From positions 1 through 15,264 of the forward strand of contig JBFXDW010000044.1 of the NCBI GenBank assembly GCA_050180745.1: a DNA stretch of 15,264 nucleotides. The letters run 5' to 3'. This stretch comes from JBFXDW01 sp050180745. Its GTDB lineage: Bacteria > Pseudomonadota > Alphaproteobacteria > UBA9219. Position numbers and translations under genes: made by a program. The stretch's first letter is position 1. Every line of letters starts with the position of its first letter. A model generated the notes under the pieces. It did no database searches, had not been told where the DNA came from, and was given only the letters and a program-made list of their open reading frames with translations. This document shows, in pieces, positions 1 to 6,762 of this stretch.

Positions 1-130
1 ACTGCACCACACACAAACGATCCCGCAAAGGATTAAGCCCCATGGATTCGGTATCCACCGCCACAGCATCGCCCCATGACAAGCCGTCTGGCAGATCACC
101 TTTATGTAAAAAAATCTCTGGCTTCATCAT
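1..130 (-). CDS. rnd: Ribonuclease D-like 3'-5' exonuclease (5' part only)
   Basis: This is the N-terminal 43 residues of a protein that runs off the left edge of the window. It begins MMKPEIFLHKGDLP and contains VAVDTESMGLNPLRDRLCVV, the Exo I motif of DEDD-type 3'-5' exonucleases; the Asp and Glu of DTE are metal ligands in that family. The short lead before Exo I matches the compact (about 200 aa) RNase D proteins common in alphaproteobacteria, which trim the 3' ends of structured RNAs. The start is the ATG at 130-128, with AGAAGGGA a suitable distance upstream; a second in-frame ATG follows at once. The HRDC domain of long RNase D cannot be checked because the rest lies outside the window. 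The gene diverges from the WD40-like gene across an 87-bp gap. The family call is fairly sure; the exact subtype is inferred. Confidence 0.8.
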   Translation of the reverse strand, partial: MMKPEIFLHKGDLPDGLSWGDAVAVDTESMGLNPLRDRLCVVQ

Positions 131-217
131 GAAACATTCCCTTCTATAGGCCCATAATATATAGTCGTTTCAGCATAATCTATACGGCACAGCCACACAA
201 GGACCATTAAAAAAACA

Positions 218-1261
218 ATGACCCACACAGCTCCATCCGCTCTCTTGCGCCAATGGCATCTTGGTGAAAAGACCCAAGGTCTATGCCTTAATCGCAATGG
301 ACGCTGGGGCGCAGCGTCTTTACATGGCGGACATGTGGCTCTAGCCCTTGCCGAAGATGCTGGCGAAGAACCGCAAATCGTCCGTATAGATGAAACCTCT
401 GAAATCGTCTCTCTTATTCCCGACAGCGATGCCCATGCGTTTCTGGCTCTTACAGAAAAAGGAGCCCTTTTCATCGTTGAGCCTCAAATTGTTGCGCCCA
501 CACAGCTTATAGCACAAGATAATATCTGTGCCATTGCCAGCAGCCCCTCAGGCCTACGCGCCTTTGCCACAGATAAAACCGTTTATTTTATTGATGCGTG
601 CGGTGAAATAGAACCAGACACCTATTTATCTGACTCGCCTATCCATGATATAGCGCTAAGTCCAGATGGCTGTTATCTTGCTGTCGCATCTGAGCAAGGG
701 ATGACTGTCTTCTCGCTACACGCAAAAACATCGCATCTTTTTCTAAAAGATAAAGACTGTATTGCCTTAACAGGACTGGGCGATGCCTTAGCTGGGGTCT
801 GTCGTGAAGGCAAGATCATCTATTGGCCTGAGTTCGAGATGCCTTCCGTTTCTTTTGATGTTTCCTCTTTTCAAGGCACGCCTCACGTATCTGGCATTAC
901 AATAGGAGGCTCTTTTCTGTGTGCCAGCGGCGCGCGGCAGGCGGTCCTGTTCCCCTTAAAAGAAACTGAAACGACCAAGCATCTAGGCGGTGCGGATCGC
1001 CGTCTCGTCTCCTGCATGGCCCCTCACGCTTCTGAACCTTTTCTTATGGTTGGCTATGATGATGGTATGATTGTTATGGCTCCCATTGATGGGCGCGTAC
1101 CAATCATGATCCATCCGCCAACCGCTCCTTCTGGTGCAAGCGTGACAGGCATAGTCTGGAATGCGCGCGGAGATAGCTTGCTGGCAACATTAGAGTCAGG
1201 ATGGCTGATGCTCTTTACAAAGACAAGTATAAGTAAGGCCGTCCGCGCACGCTTGCGATGA
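218..1261 (+). CDS. WD40-like beta-propeller protein of unknown partner
   Basis: The product has 347 aa and no signal peptide or membrane segment, so it is probably cytoplasmic. It is built of repeated blade-like units, each with a hydrophobic strand, a Ser-Pro-(Asp/Ser)-Gly turn and a second strand. The clearest are near residues 101-126 (IASSPSGLRAFATDKTVYFI), 141-167 (IALSPDGCYLAVASEQGMTV) and 309-334 (GIVWNARGDSLLATLESGWL). These are WD40-type repeats, which usually scaffold protein-protein contacts and are not enzymes; no catalytic motif is visible. AAGGA lies 14 nt before the ATG, longer than ideal, so the start is reasonable but not certain. The stop is only 6 bp from the stop of convergent ispE, with no terminator between them. 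The function is not known; a generic WD40 label is all the sequence supports. Confidence 0.8.
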   Translation: MTHTAPSALLRQWHLGEKTQGLCLNRNGRWGAASLHGGHVALALAEDAGEEPQIVRIDETSEIVSLIPDSDAHAFLALTEKGALFIVEPQIVAPTQLIAQDNICAIASSPSGLRAFATDKTVYFIDACGEIEPDTYLSDSPIHDIALSPDGCYLAVASEQGMTVFSLHAKTSHLFLKDKDCIALTGLGDALAGVCREGKIIYWPEFEMPSVSFDVSSFQGTPHVSGITIGGSFLCASGARQAVLFPLKETETTKHLGGADRRLVSCMAPHASEPFLMVGYDDGMIVMAPIDGRVPIMIHPPTAPSGASVTGIVWNARGDSLLATLESGWLMLFTKTSISKAVRARLR

Positions 1262-1267
1262 CTCGGG

Positions 1268-2155
1268 TTACAGCCGAACCAAATCCTGTTCCGAAGAAAA
1301 GCCACAGCCCTGCACCACCCACCATTCGGGATGAACTTTATGGATATGCGCCATAGCCTGCCGCGCAGCCCCACGGTCACGGAAGAGGCCAAAACAAGTC
1401 GCGCCACTTCCTGACATCCGCGCCAAAAGACAACCCTCTTGCGCTTCGAGATTTTCCATCACCGCACGAATTGGTGGGCACAACGCCATAGCCGGAGCCA
1501 TAAGATCGTTACTCATAGGCGCAATATGAGCAACAAGCTCCTCCAACGTTGCAGGACTTTTTGACAATCGTTCAGCGGGTTTTGAAAAGCCCCCTTCTCG
1601 AGCTTTAAAAATCGCCGGAGTCGAAACCGACTTTCTTGGATTCACAAGCACGATATCCATATGCGGTAAAGATGGCGCGGGCGAAGTTTGATCGCCAACA
1701 CCTTCGAAATAGCAACTCGTTGCCGCCAAACAGCAGGGCACATCTTGCCCCAAGGAGGCCGCAACTTTATGCAACATCGGCGCATCAGGAGCCATGCCAA
1801 CATGTGCCGCAATCAAACGTAACGCAGCTGCGGCATCGCTTGATCCACCGCCTATACCAGAGGCAACCGGCAGATGCTTGGTAAGCGTCAGCTTAAAATC
1901 AAGCGGCCGCCCCAGCATATCGCTAAGAGCATAAGCTGCCTGCACAACAAGATTCTTGGATTGATCTGCCTTCTTTAACGCAGCCGCCATAGGCCCATCA
2001 AGCACAAAAGAAAATTGGTCCGCTTCCTCCAAAGTCACACGATCTCCGACACTCGCGAAGGTCACAAGAGAATCAAGATAGTGATACCCATCCTCACGTC
2101 GTCCCGTAACGTGGAGGTAAAGATTAATTTTAGCCGGAGCAAAAGACTGGAGCAT
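1268..2155 (-). CDS. ispE: 4-diphosphocytidyl-2-C-methyl-D-erythritol kinase
   Basis: IspE phosphorylates the 2-hydroxyl of CDP-methylerythritol with ATP, a step of the MEP (non-mevalonate) isoprenoid pathway in the cytoplasm. The protein has 295 aa, a normal length. The GHMP-kinase signatures are in order: FAPAKINLYLHVTGRREDGY at 5-24 with the catalytic Lys at 9; the ATP loop PVASGIGGGSSDAA at 96-109; SLGQDVPC at 134-141, whose Asp138 matches the catalytic base; and the C-terminal LARMSGSGATCFGLF glycine loop. The ATG at 2155 places the AKIN motif where the family has it. The leader has no recognisable Shine-Dalgarno; it is instead a run of C4-5 tracts (GACCCCGACCCCCGACCCC). The gene lies 53 bp after the methyltransferase gene on the same strand, with a terminator-like hairpin between, and converges on the WD40-like gene. 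Confidence 0.96.
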   Translation of the reverse strand: MLQSFAPAKINLYLHVTGRREDGYHYLDSLVTFASVGDRVTLEEADQFSFVLDGPMAAALKKADQSKNLVVQAAYALSDMLGRPLDFKLTLTKHLPVASGIGGGSSDAAAALRLIAAHVGMAPDAPMLHKVAASLGQDVPCCLAATSCYFEGVGDQTSPAPSLPHMDIVLVNPRKSVSTPAIFKAREGGFSKPAERLSKSPATLEELVAHIAPMSNDLMAPAMALCPPIRAVMENLEAQEGCLLARMSGSGATCFGLFRDRGAARQAMAHIHKVHPEWWVVQGCGFSSEQDLVRL

Positions 2156-2161
2156 GATTTA

Positions 2162-2183
2162 GGGGTCGGGGGTCGGGGTCAGG
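2162..2183. repeat. GGGGTC tandem in the ispE leader
   Basis: The plus strand reads GGGG TC GGGGG TC GGGG TC AGG, a near-tandem 6-7 bp unit repeated three times. In the ispE mRNA this is a C-rich tract that ends 6 nt before the start codon and takes the place of a ribosome binding site. The G-rich strand has three runs of at least four G plus a GG, so a two-quartet G-quadruplex is possible. The repeat is seen directly; any role is inferred. Confidence 0.6.
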
Positions 2184-2217
2184 AAAAAAAGGTAACGAAA
2201 CCTACCACCTATTTTTT
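2184..2217 (-). terminator. Weak intrinsic terminator or attenuator between methyltransferase and ispE
   Basis: On the minus strand, AGGT (complement of 2207-2210) and ACCT (complement of 2190-2193) form a short stem around a 13-nt loop, followed by seven U (complement of 2184-2190). A6 upstream of the stem can extend the pairing with the U tract after one mismatch. The hairpin overlaps the methyltransferase stop codon. The GC stem is only 4 bp, so termination is likely partial and ispE may still be read through. Confidence 0.4.
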
Positions 2218-3219
2218 CTCAAGTATAGCCATGCGCATAGGAGAATTCTCCAAAGTACAAATGTGCGTTTTTGTAAAGCCTGCCGCTCGAGCCGCATCAC
2301 GGATCAAATCATCTGTAAACTTAAAGCAGTTCGTAACATGAAGTTTTGTTCCCGCTTCAAGGTCAAAACGATGGCCCGCGACACCAAAAGAAACATCTCG
2401 CTTAAGCACCAAAAGCTGTTTCAATAGATGGTTCTCAGGAACCCATTCTGTAACATGCATAAAATCTTCTTCGCACAAGCCTTCTGTTGGCAACTCACGA
2501 CGCACAAGCTGAATAAAATTCGTATTATGAGCCGCCATAGCAGGATGATCATAGGATCGCCGAATTGAATCCTCGTCTTGATTAGAATCATAAGTAAAGA
2601 CGAAATAGCCCCCCTCTATCAGGGCATCACCAAAATGCGCAAGAGCTTTTGTCAGATTGATTGTTGCCGTTTCAAAGCGAAGGTCCGCCTTGATATTAGA
2701 AATAGTCGAACCCGATAAAAAAATAAGGCTGTTTTCTTCTAAAGGCAACATCTCTTCAAAGAAATTAGCGACCCTGTAACACGCCTTAGTAAACGGATAT
2801 CTTTTATGTAAACAAGAAACAACATCCCGCAAAAAGTGTTCATTCAAGTCAAGCGCTTCATAACGAACAGGAACCACTGCCTGCAAAATAGGTAATGTTT
2901 TTTTCTCAAAAGCCTCTAAAGATCCTGGACCAAGATCAACGAAAAGACGGGCATTGCCACACAATTCCGCAAGTAACGGTGTGTTTTGTTGAATTAAGAC
3001 AGGATCATCACAAAACAAATAATACGCTTCATGCGCATTTACAAACCTCTCCCATAACCCCCCTCCACAAACAAGATCATCCTTATGTTTAGGTTCAGAA
3101 TAACAATGCATATCCACCTGTCCAGACTGTGCCCCAGCAAAAAAACAAAGCACATCACAAAGGAACGCCTTATCTGAAAAGATACGCGATGATGATAATT
3201 GAAGTATCGTGTTTTTCAT
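2209..3219 (-). CDS. EgtD-like SAM-dependent amino-acid N-methyltransferase, altered substrate pocket
   Basis: The protein has 336 aa (EgtD is about 320) and the fold pattern of the histidine-specific methyltransferase family. Motif I FVDLGPGS is at 93-100, and the SAM-ribose acidic residue is in ALDLNE (D124). FLSGSTISNI at 167-176 matches FLGSTIGN of EgtD, with N175 kept. DSIRRSYD keeps Tyr223, and HNTNFIQLVRREL matches FNRNxxxxxNREL. TENSYKY-type EgtD residues are replaced by VTNCFKF at 295-301, so the Glu and Ser that hold the histidine side chain become T296 and C298. Methyl transfer to the alpha-amino group of an amino acid is therefore likely, but histidine may not be the substrate. 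No egtB, egtC or egtE neighbour is present. AAGGA lies 5 nt before the ATG. The codons look more AT-rich than those of ispE. Family call sure; substrate unknown. Confidence 0.85.
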   Translation of the reverse strand: MKNTILQLSSSRIFSDKAFLCDVLCFFAGAQSGQVDMHCYSEPKHKDDLVCGGGLWERFVNAHEAYYLFCDDPVLIQQNTPLLAELCGNARLFVDLGPGSLEAFEKKTLPILQAVVPVRYEALDLNEHFLRDVVSCLHKRYPFTKACYRVANFFEEMLPLEENSLIFLSGSTISNIKADLRFETATINLTKALAHFGDALIEGGYFVFTYDSNQDEDSIRRSYDHPAMAAHNTNFIQLVRRELPTEGLCEEDFMHVTEWVPENHLLKQLLVLKRDVSFGVAGHRFDLEAGTKLHVTNCFKFTDDLIRDAARAAGFTKTHICTLENSPMRMAILEKK

Positions 3220-3330
3220 AATATTCCTTAGCCTTTACTATCAATCAAATTCAAAAACTTGTTTATAATTTCTTTGGATTTTCCTTTTCCTTACGAGAAA
3301 AGAAAACAAATCTATCTCGTCCCTTTCAAG

Positions 3331-3474
3331 AATAAAAAATAAATGGGATGCCAGCCTTCGCTGGCATGACGGAAATATGGGCATGCTCGTCCTTTAGCCC
3401 TAATTACCACCCCAGCACCCGCCTTCGCGAGCATAGACTTCGGCTGGGTGCCCATTGTTTATTTATTATCTCCC
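3331..3474. repeat. REP/MITE-like palindromic element
   Basis: This is a gene-free 140-bp unit in a 297-bp gap. Its left part has a perfect 8-bp stem, ATGCCAGC (3348-3355), CTTC loop, GCTGGCAT (3360-3367). Its right part has CCCAGC (3411-3416) pairing GCTGGG (3443-3448). The motif GCCTTCGC occurs in both halves (3354-3361 and 3421-3428). ATGCTCG (3383-3389) is inverted at 3428-3434. The outer ends, AATAAATGGGATGCCAGCC and the complement of GGCTGGGTGCCCAT plus an AT-rich TTTATTTATT tail, are imperfect inverted repeats. GGC-CTTCG-GCC palindromes of this kind are dispersed repeats in many alphaproteobacteria. The left hairpin could also end transcription of the regulator gene. Confidence 0.6.
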
Positions 3475-3516
3475 AACCCTTGAATCATTTAGGACACAAA
3501 AACCAAAATAAAATTT

Positions 3517-4173
3517 CTAACCGTTAGGCTCAGTACATGTCTCCCAAGCCATATCAAAAAGATCCTTAAACGCAGCTGCCATAGAGGGATGATCAAACAG
3601 AAAAACTTCTGGGCTATACCCTGTCAGTTTAATAAATGCCGTCTTGTTATTATACATATAAAATGGAGTGCAGGAATCCTTTCCTTTGGGCATCCATCGA
3701 TATCTCACATAAGAATTATATGCAAAATTCGTATCCCCATATTCCAACATAACACGAAAATCTAGTTTGTCCTTAATAGCAGACATACGGTTTGCGTGTT
3801 CATTCTCAATCTCTTCTTTGTGATATTTATCAAATAAAGTCTCGCTCACCCCCGACACGCAAAGATCGCCCCCATTTTTGACGGTTTCATAAACATCATC
3901 CAGCAACTCATTAATAGCACGACCGCCCGTAATCCGGCGCATCGTGTCACGATACTGCGCTACGCCATTATTCGGCAAGAACTGAATATCTCGCTCCACA
4001 AGCGTTCGAACTAACACCTCGTGACGATCATCACTCAACCTGTGATTGCCCGCCAAGAATCGAGCAACCGTCGGTTTACTAACCCCCGAAGCGCTCACCA
4101 AATCATCATAGGTCCAGTCCAAAAGAGCTAGAGCCGCTTTAATTTGTGCTACTGAAATTTGTTGATTAACCAT
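3517..4173 (-). CDS. Helix-turn-helix regulator with C-terminal PLD-like sensor domain
   Basis: The product has 218 aa from the ATG at 4173. Residues 8-57 are a Cro/CI-type helix-turn-helix (IKAALALLDWTYDDLVSASG, then VSKPTVARFLAGN as recognition helix). Residues 85-210 resemble the PLD-like ligand domain of TrmB-type regulators: a helix, LCVSGVSETLF, FRVMLEYGD, FYMYNNKTAFIKL, and a final helix FDHPSMAAAFKDLFDMAW. No HKD catalytic motif is present, so it is probably a sensor and not an enzyme. The frame stays open to 4224, but that extension (with a repeated LPKIG) is simply the operator DNA read through, and lies upstream of the likely -10 box; AGGTAG precedes the 4173 ATG. It is divergent from three small genes, which it probably controls along with itself. 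The effector is unknown. Confidence 0.8.
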   Translation of the reverse strand: MVNQQISVAQIKAALALLDWTYDDLVSASGVSKPTVARFLAGNHRLSDDRHEVLVRTLVERDIQFLPNNGVAQYRDTMRRITGGRAINELLDDVYETVKNGGDLCVSGVSETLFDKYHKEEIENEHANRMSAIKDKLDFRVMLEYGDTNFAYNSYVRYRWMPKGKDSCTPFYMYNNKTAFIKLTGYSPEVFLFDHPSMAAAFKDLFDMAWETCTEPNG

Positions 4174-4183
4174 GTTTCTACCT

Positions 4184-4228
4184 ATTTTTGGTAAGTATGG
4201 ACCAATTTTTGGTAGTATAGCCAAAAAT
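4184..4228. promoter_or_regulatory. Operator array, three ATTTTTGG half-sites
   Basis: ATTTTTGGTA occurs at 4184-4193 and again at 4205-4214, 21 bp (two helical turns) apart. The inverted copy CCAAAAAT at 4221-4228 makes a palindrome with the second site across TAGTATAG. The second site also forms ACCAATTTTTGGT (4201-4213), itself a palindrome. The array covers the -10 box and start region of the regulator gene, the usual arrangement for autorepression. Confidence 0.65.
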
Positions 4229-4241
4229 CTGATATCTTCAA
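4214..4241 (-). promoter_or_regulatory. Candidate sigma-70 promoter of the regulator gene
   Basis: On the minus strand, TTGAAG (complement of 4236-4241) and TATACT (complement of 4214-4219) are separated by 16 bp. Transcription would begin near 4207, leaving a leader of about 34 nt before the ATG at 4173. The -10 box sits between two arms of the operator palindrome. Confidence 0.5.
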
Positions 4242-4274
4242 CATCACATCATGATACTTTCATAAAAATTATGC

Positions 4275-4303
4275 TTGCGTTATGAATCTTTTTCCTGTAT
4301 GGT
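4275..4303 (+). promoter_or_regulatory. Candidate sigma-70 promoter of the three-small-gene operon
   Basis: TTGCGT (4275-4280) and TATGGT (4298-4303) are spaced by 17 bp. They lie about 50 bp from the operator array and would give a leader of about 55 nt before the ATG at 4367. Both boxes are imperfect matches, so an activator is possible. Confidence 0.4.
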
Positions 4304-4366
4304 ACGAAAATAATCATATCACACATTGATACTATTTTTAGAGTTTTCATTTTACGGAGGCATATC

Positions 4367-4543
4367 ATGTTAGAGGATTTTAACGTTTTTGTTTCTCGTC
4401 ACGGTGAAGTCGGTATGCAAGCTCTTTTGGAAAATTGGGAACGCTATCAAGGAATTCCCGCCAATCACTTAATGCCATTAGAAGCTCGTTGGGACCGTTT
4501 CATCAAACTTACAAACGACTGCGTAACACAAGCCGTTGCCTAA
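4367..4543 (+). CDS. Small protein of unknown function, 58 aa
   Basis: A short gene with a very clear ribosome site, ACGGAGG, 6 nt before the ATG. The product begins MLEDFNVFVSRHGEVGMQAL and ends TNDCVTQAVA. It looks like a small, soluble, mostly helical protein with two aromatic patches (LENWERY, ARWDRF) and a single Cys near the end. It has no signal peptide or membrane segment. I do not recognise a family. It is the first of three small genes in a row, divergent from the regulator, with 58 nt to the next start. The strong Shine-Dalgarno and context make it real; the function is unknown. Confidence 0.7.
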   Translation: MLEDFNVFVSRHGEVGMQALLENWERYQGIPANHLMPLEARWDRFIKLTNDCVTQAVA

Positions 4544-4601
4544 GGTCATAAGAGGTCAAGTTCAAAAAAAGCCAAGTTAAACCCTAAGGAAGGAATTAAG
4601 G

Positions 4602-4940
4602 ATGGTCAAGACCGATAAAAACCTCTCTCCCGAAGACATCTTCGCGCTGGCCCTCCAAGAGCACGATCGGGAGCTAACCCCAGCAGAAATGCGGCTTTTG
4701 ACCTCGGGTCTTCAAGCTTTACGGGAACATCGGAGCAAACCCTTGACCAACGCAGAACAAAAATCTGTCCTCGCACTCATCTCATATGTCGCTTACACGC
4801 AAAATGTCTCAGAAAGTTGTGTAGAAGCTATTGTCGTGGCCAATTACAACGCCAACAGCGTTTCGACCCTCCCGACCTGCCGTTATCAAGAAATCGTTGA
4901 ATATCTTGTTGATTTAGAAGTAGATAAAATCGTTAATTAA
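4602..4940 (+). CDS. Hypothetical protein, 112 aa
   Basis: This second gene of the small-gene run starts 58 nt after the stop of the 58-aa gene, with AAGGAAGGA then AAGG just before the ATG. The protein appears soluble and helical, with no signal peptide. Residues 1-50 (LSPEDIFALALQEHDRELTP and ALREHRSKPLTNAEQ) are charged helices joined by Pro-containing turns. Residues 53-80 (VLALISYVAYTQNVSESCVE) are more hydrophobic, and the tail (YQEIVEYLVDLEVDKIVN) is another helix. The LTPAE and LTNAEQ segments look like two copies of a helix-cap pattern. No known domain was recognised. It may be regulated with its neighbours by the adjacent helix-turn-helix protein. Confidence 0.75.
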   Translation: MVKTDKNLSPEDIFALALQEHDRELTPAEMRLLTSGLQALREHRSKPLTNAEQKSVLALISYVAYTQNVSESCVEAIVVANYNANSVSTLPTCRYQEIVEYLVDLEVDKIVN

Positions 4941-4962
4941 GTTACCTAAAAAACGTTGCTTG

Positions 4963-4982
4963 ACTTTCATTTACTTTCATTT
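4963..4982. repeat. 10-bp tandem duplication before the 65-aa gene
   Basis: ACTTTCATTT is present twice in direct succession, just before the AAAGGA ribosome site of the 65-aa gene. TTGACT at 4960-4965 overlaps its left end and could be a -35 box, but no good -10 box follows at 17 bp. Confidence 0.5.
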
Positions 4983-4998
4983 TTAAAGGATACTCGTT

Positions 4999-5196
4999 AT
5001 GGTTGTTACTCATATTCAAGGTCCGGACAATATTTTTGCCCCCTGCCAACGTATGGCAACCGTAATCGCTGAAATTTTGCGTCTTGAACGGGAATGCTTT
5101 CCTTCTGATTTGGGGGCGGACTTCTCTGACGCGGACATCAATCGACACTGGAATATGGCCTATGCCCTTGCCCATGTTGACCTGATGGGAGATTAA
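4999..5196 (+). CDS. Hypothetical protein, 65 aa
   Basis: This third small gene follows the 112-aa gene after 58 nt; AAAGGA lies 7 nt before the ATG. The product begins MVVTHIQGPDNIF and contains a helix MATVIAEILRLERECF, an acidic stretch FPSDLGADFSDADINRHWN and a final helix MAYALAHVDLMGD. It has two Cys, no signal peptide and no membrane segment. I recognise no family. A strong terminator 30 bp after the stop closes the transcription unit, which supports the reading of these three genes as one operon. Confidence 0.65.
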   Translation: MVVTHIQGPDNIFAPCQRMATVIAEILRLERECFPSDLGADFSDADINRHWNMAYALAHVDLMGD

Positions 5197-5225
5197 GGAA
5201 CGGCCTCTCTTTAGTCTCCCTACTT

Positions 5226-5262
5226 GGAGCCTCGGGAAATTATCTCTCGAGGCTCCTTTTTT
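5226..5262 (+). terminator. Intrinsic terminator of the small-gene operon
   Basis: A perfect 9-bp stem, GGAGCCTCG (5226-5234) with CGAGGCTCC (5248-5256), is followed directly by TTTTTT. The minus strand has no matching U tract, so it works on plus-strand transcripts. Confidence 0.9.
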
Positions 5263-5280
5263 ATGTAATGTAGGACAAAT

Positions 5281-6762
5281 CTATCCCTTTACCTTAATCG
5301 CTGAAACCGCATCCTCAGCTTGAGTTTGTTTTTGTTCGCTCTTTTCTAAAAGAGTCTTAAACTCTTGTGTAATCTTGGCTTGGCCTTTCTCAAACTGTTT
5401 GAGAACCTTGCCCGCCAAAGAACGTCCTACAGGCATGCTAACTTTCAAAGGATTAACCTGTTTTTTGTCGATCCGCACCTCATAGTGCAAGTGAGGCCCT
5501 GTCGAACGGCCTGTTGTCCCCACATAGCCAATCACATCGCCCTGAGACACACGTGCCCCTGGGTGAATACCCTTAGCAAAACGATGCAAGTGAGCATAAG
5601 CCGTTTCGGTTCGCTGACTATGACGCAACAGAATAAACCGCCCATAAGAGCCATTATACTTAGCCGTCTCCACAACGCCCGTACCAGCCGCAAAAATAGG
5701 GGTTCCGTGGCTAGCTCCGAAATCAACGCCTTTATGCATCTTAGAATAGCCAAGGATAGGATGGCGCCGCTGCCCATAGGGAGATGTGATCCGAGGATGC
5801 TCCAGCGGTGTCCGCAAGAGAGAGCGCTTAATACTGCGCCCCTTAGCATCAAAATAATCAACGACCCCATCTTTAAACGTAACGCGATAAATAGGCCGCT
5901 TGCTATTTCCTATGATCAGCGCGGCATAAACGACGATACCTTGACCGACGGGCGTGCCATCTTGCGCCGTGGGTTGATCATAAAGCACTTCAAACTTATC
6001 GCCCCTCCGCAGATCACGTTGAAAATCTATTTCATGCGAATAAGCCCTTATCAGCGAAGCCATTACGGCCAGAGGCACACCGGCACGTTCACCCGCCGCA
6101 AAAAGAGAGCTTTTAATCTCACCGCGCGCTGCAAAGCGTTGCCGTTCAAGCGGCATCGCCTTTATCTGGGCCTTATAATCACCAGAAGCCAAACGCGAGA
6201 TAACGATTTCCTGCGTTGCGCTAGGCTGGAAGACAAGCCCCTCCAGATTCTCAACCTCACCCCGCCGTTGAAGCGAAAGGGTAAATTCTTCTCCGGCCTT
6301 GAGCTGGCGATGATCATATACTGTTCCCAACGCACGAGATGCCGCATAAGCCATGTCATCCGGCACGCCCGCATCCATCAGCATTTGAGACAGAGTATCC
6401 CCTCGTCCTAGCTCAACGACACGAGAAATATCTTCAGGTTCCGCAGAAACCGCTGCCTTAGCAATTTCTTGTACGTCATCAGCGATCTCAGCAACTGTTT
6501 GGATAGGCGCAGAATCAGCGATTTCTTGTACAACGGGCGCGGCTACATCTTCTACAAGCTGCACAGCAGGCGCCATAAATGGCGGCGCGTAATAACGCCC
6601 CATAGAGCCAAGCCCCAGAGCCATAAGCCCTAGAAGGAAAAGAGAGGTTGTTGGTTGCGTTTTTAGCGTCTTCGCACGCAACGATCCTAAGCGCATCTGA
6701 ACCAAGAGGAGGCTCCGCCGTAGTGAATCCAAAATTGTGGGGGGAATCATGCCCCCAAACAC
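5281..6762 (-). CDS. Membrane-anchored M23 family murein endopeptidase (MepM-like)
   Basis: The protein has 493 aa. A short basic N-terminus is followed by one membrane segment (about 40-56), so most of it lies in the periplasm. An Ala/Val/Glu-rich linker (65-112) leads to a LysM/OapA-like region (VVELGRGDTLSQMLMDAGV, 115-133), then a central domain, then the M23 zinc peptidase domain (323-440). The zinc ligands are H343 and D347 (HKGVD) and H426 of HLH (424-426); H391 and H424 are the expected catalytic histidines. Such enzymes cut peptide cross-links in peptidoglycan to allow growth; the full catalytic set suggests activity. A charged coiled-coil-like tail (450-485) follows. The likely start is GTG at 6762, with AAAGGGA upstream; ATG at 6750 is the alternative. 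It diverges from the ligase-like gene. Confidence 0.92.
   Translation of the reverse strand: MFGGMIPPTILDSLRRSLLLVQMRLGSLRAKTLKTQPTTSLFLLGLMALGLGSMGRYYAPPFMAPAVQLVEDVAAPVVQEIADSAPIQTVAEIADDVQEIAKAAVSAEPEDISRVVELGRGDTLSQMLMDAGVPDDMAYAASRALGTVYDHRQLKAGEEFTLSLQRRGEVENLEGLVFQPSATQEIVISRLASGDYKAQIKAMPLERQRFAARGEIKSSLFAAGERAGVPLAVMASLIRAYSHEIDFQRDLRRGDKFEVLYDQPTAQDGTPVGQGIVVYAALIIGNSKRPIYRVTFKDGVVDYFDAKGRSIKRSLLRTPLEHPRITSPYGQRRHPILGYSKMHKGVDFGASHGTPIFAAGTGVVETAKYNGSYGRFILLRHSQRTETAYAHLHRFAKGIHPGARVSQGDVIGYVGTTGRSTGPHLHYEVRIDKKQVNPLKVSMPVGRSLAGKVLKQFEKGQAKITQEFKTLLEKSEQKQTQAEDAVSAIKVKG

Noticed and set aside
127..474. A 115-codon minus-strand frame near the left end
   Set aside because: It is antisense to the WD40-like gene and Arg/Ser-rich with no motif; the true minus-strand gene here is the RNase D start at 130.
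4174..4224. N-terminal extension of the regulator (MAILPKIGPYLPKIGRN)
   Set aside because: The repeated LPKIG is the operator repeat read as protein, and the segment lies at and upstream of the predicted -10 box.
4942..5175. A 77-codon minus-strand frame opposite the 65-aa gene
   Set aside because: It has no ribosome site or recognisable pattern; the plus-strand frame has a good ribosome site and a terminator.
5365..6411. A 348-codon open frame on the plus strand, antisense to the M23 endopeptidase gene
   Set aside because: The translation is rich in Arg, His and Ile with no domain, and it mirrors the codon pattern of a well-supported M23 gene with all catalytic residues.
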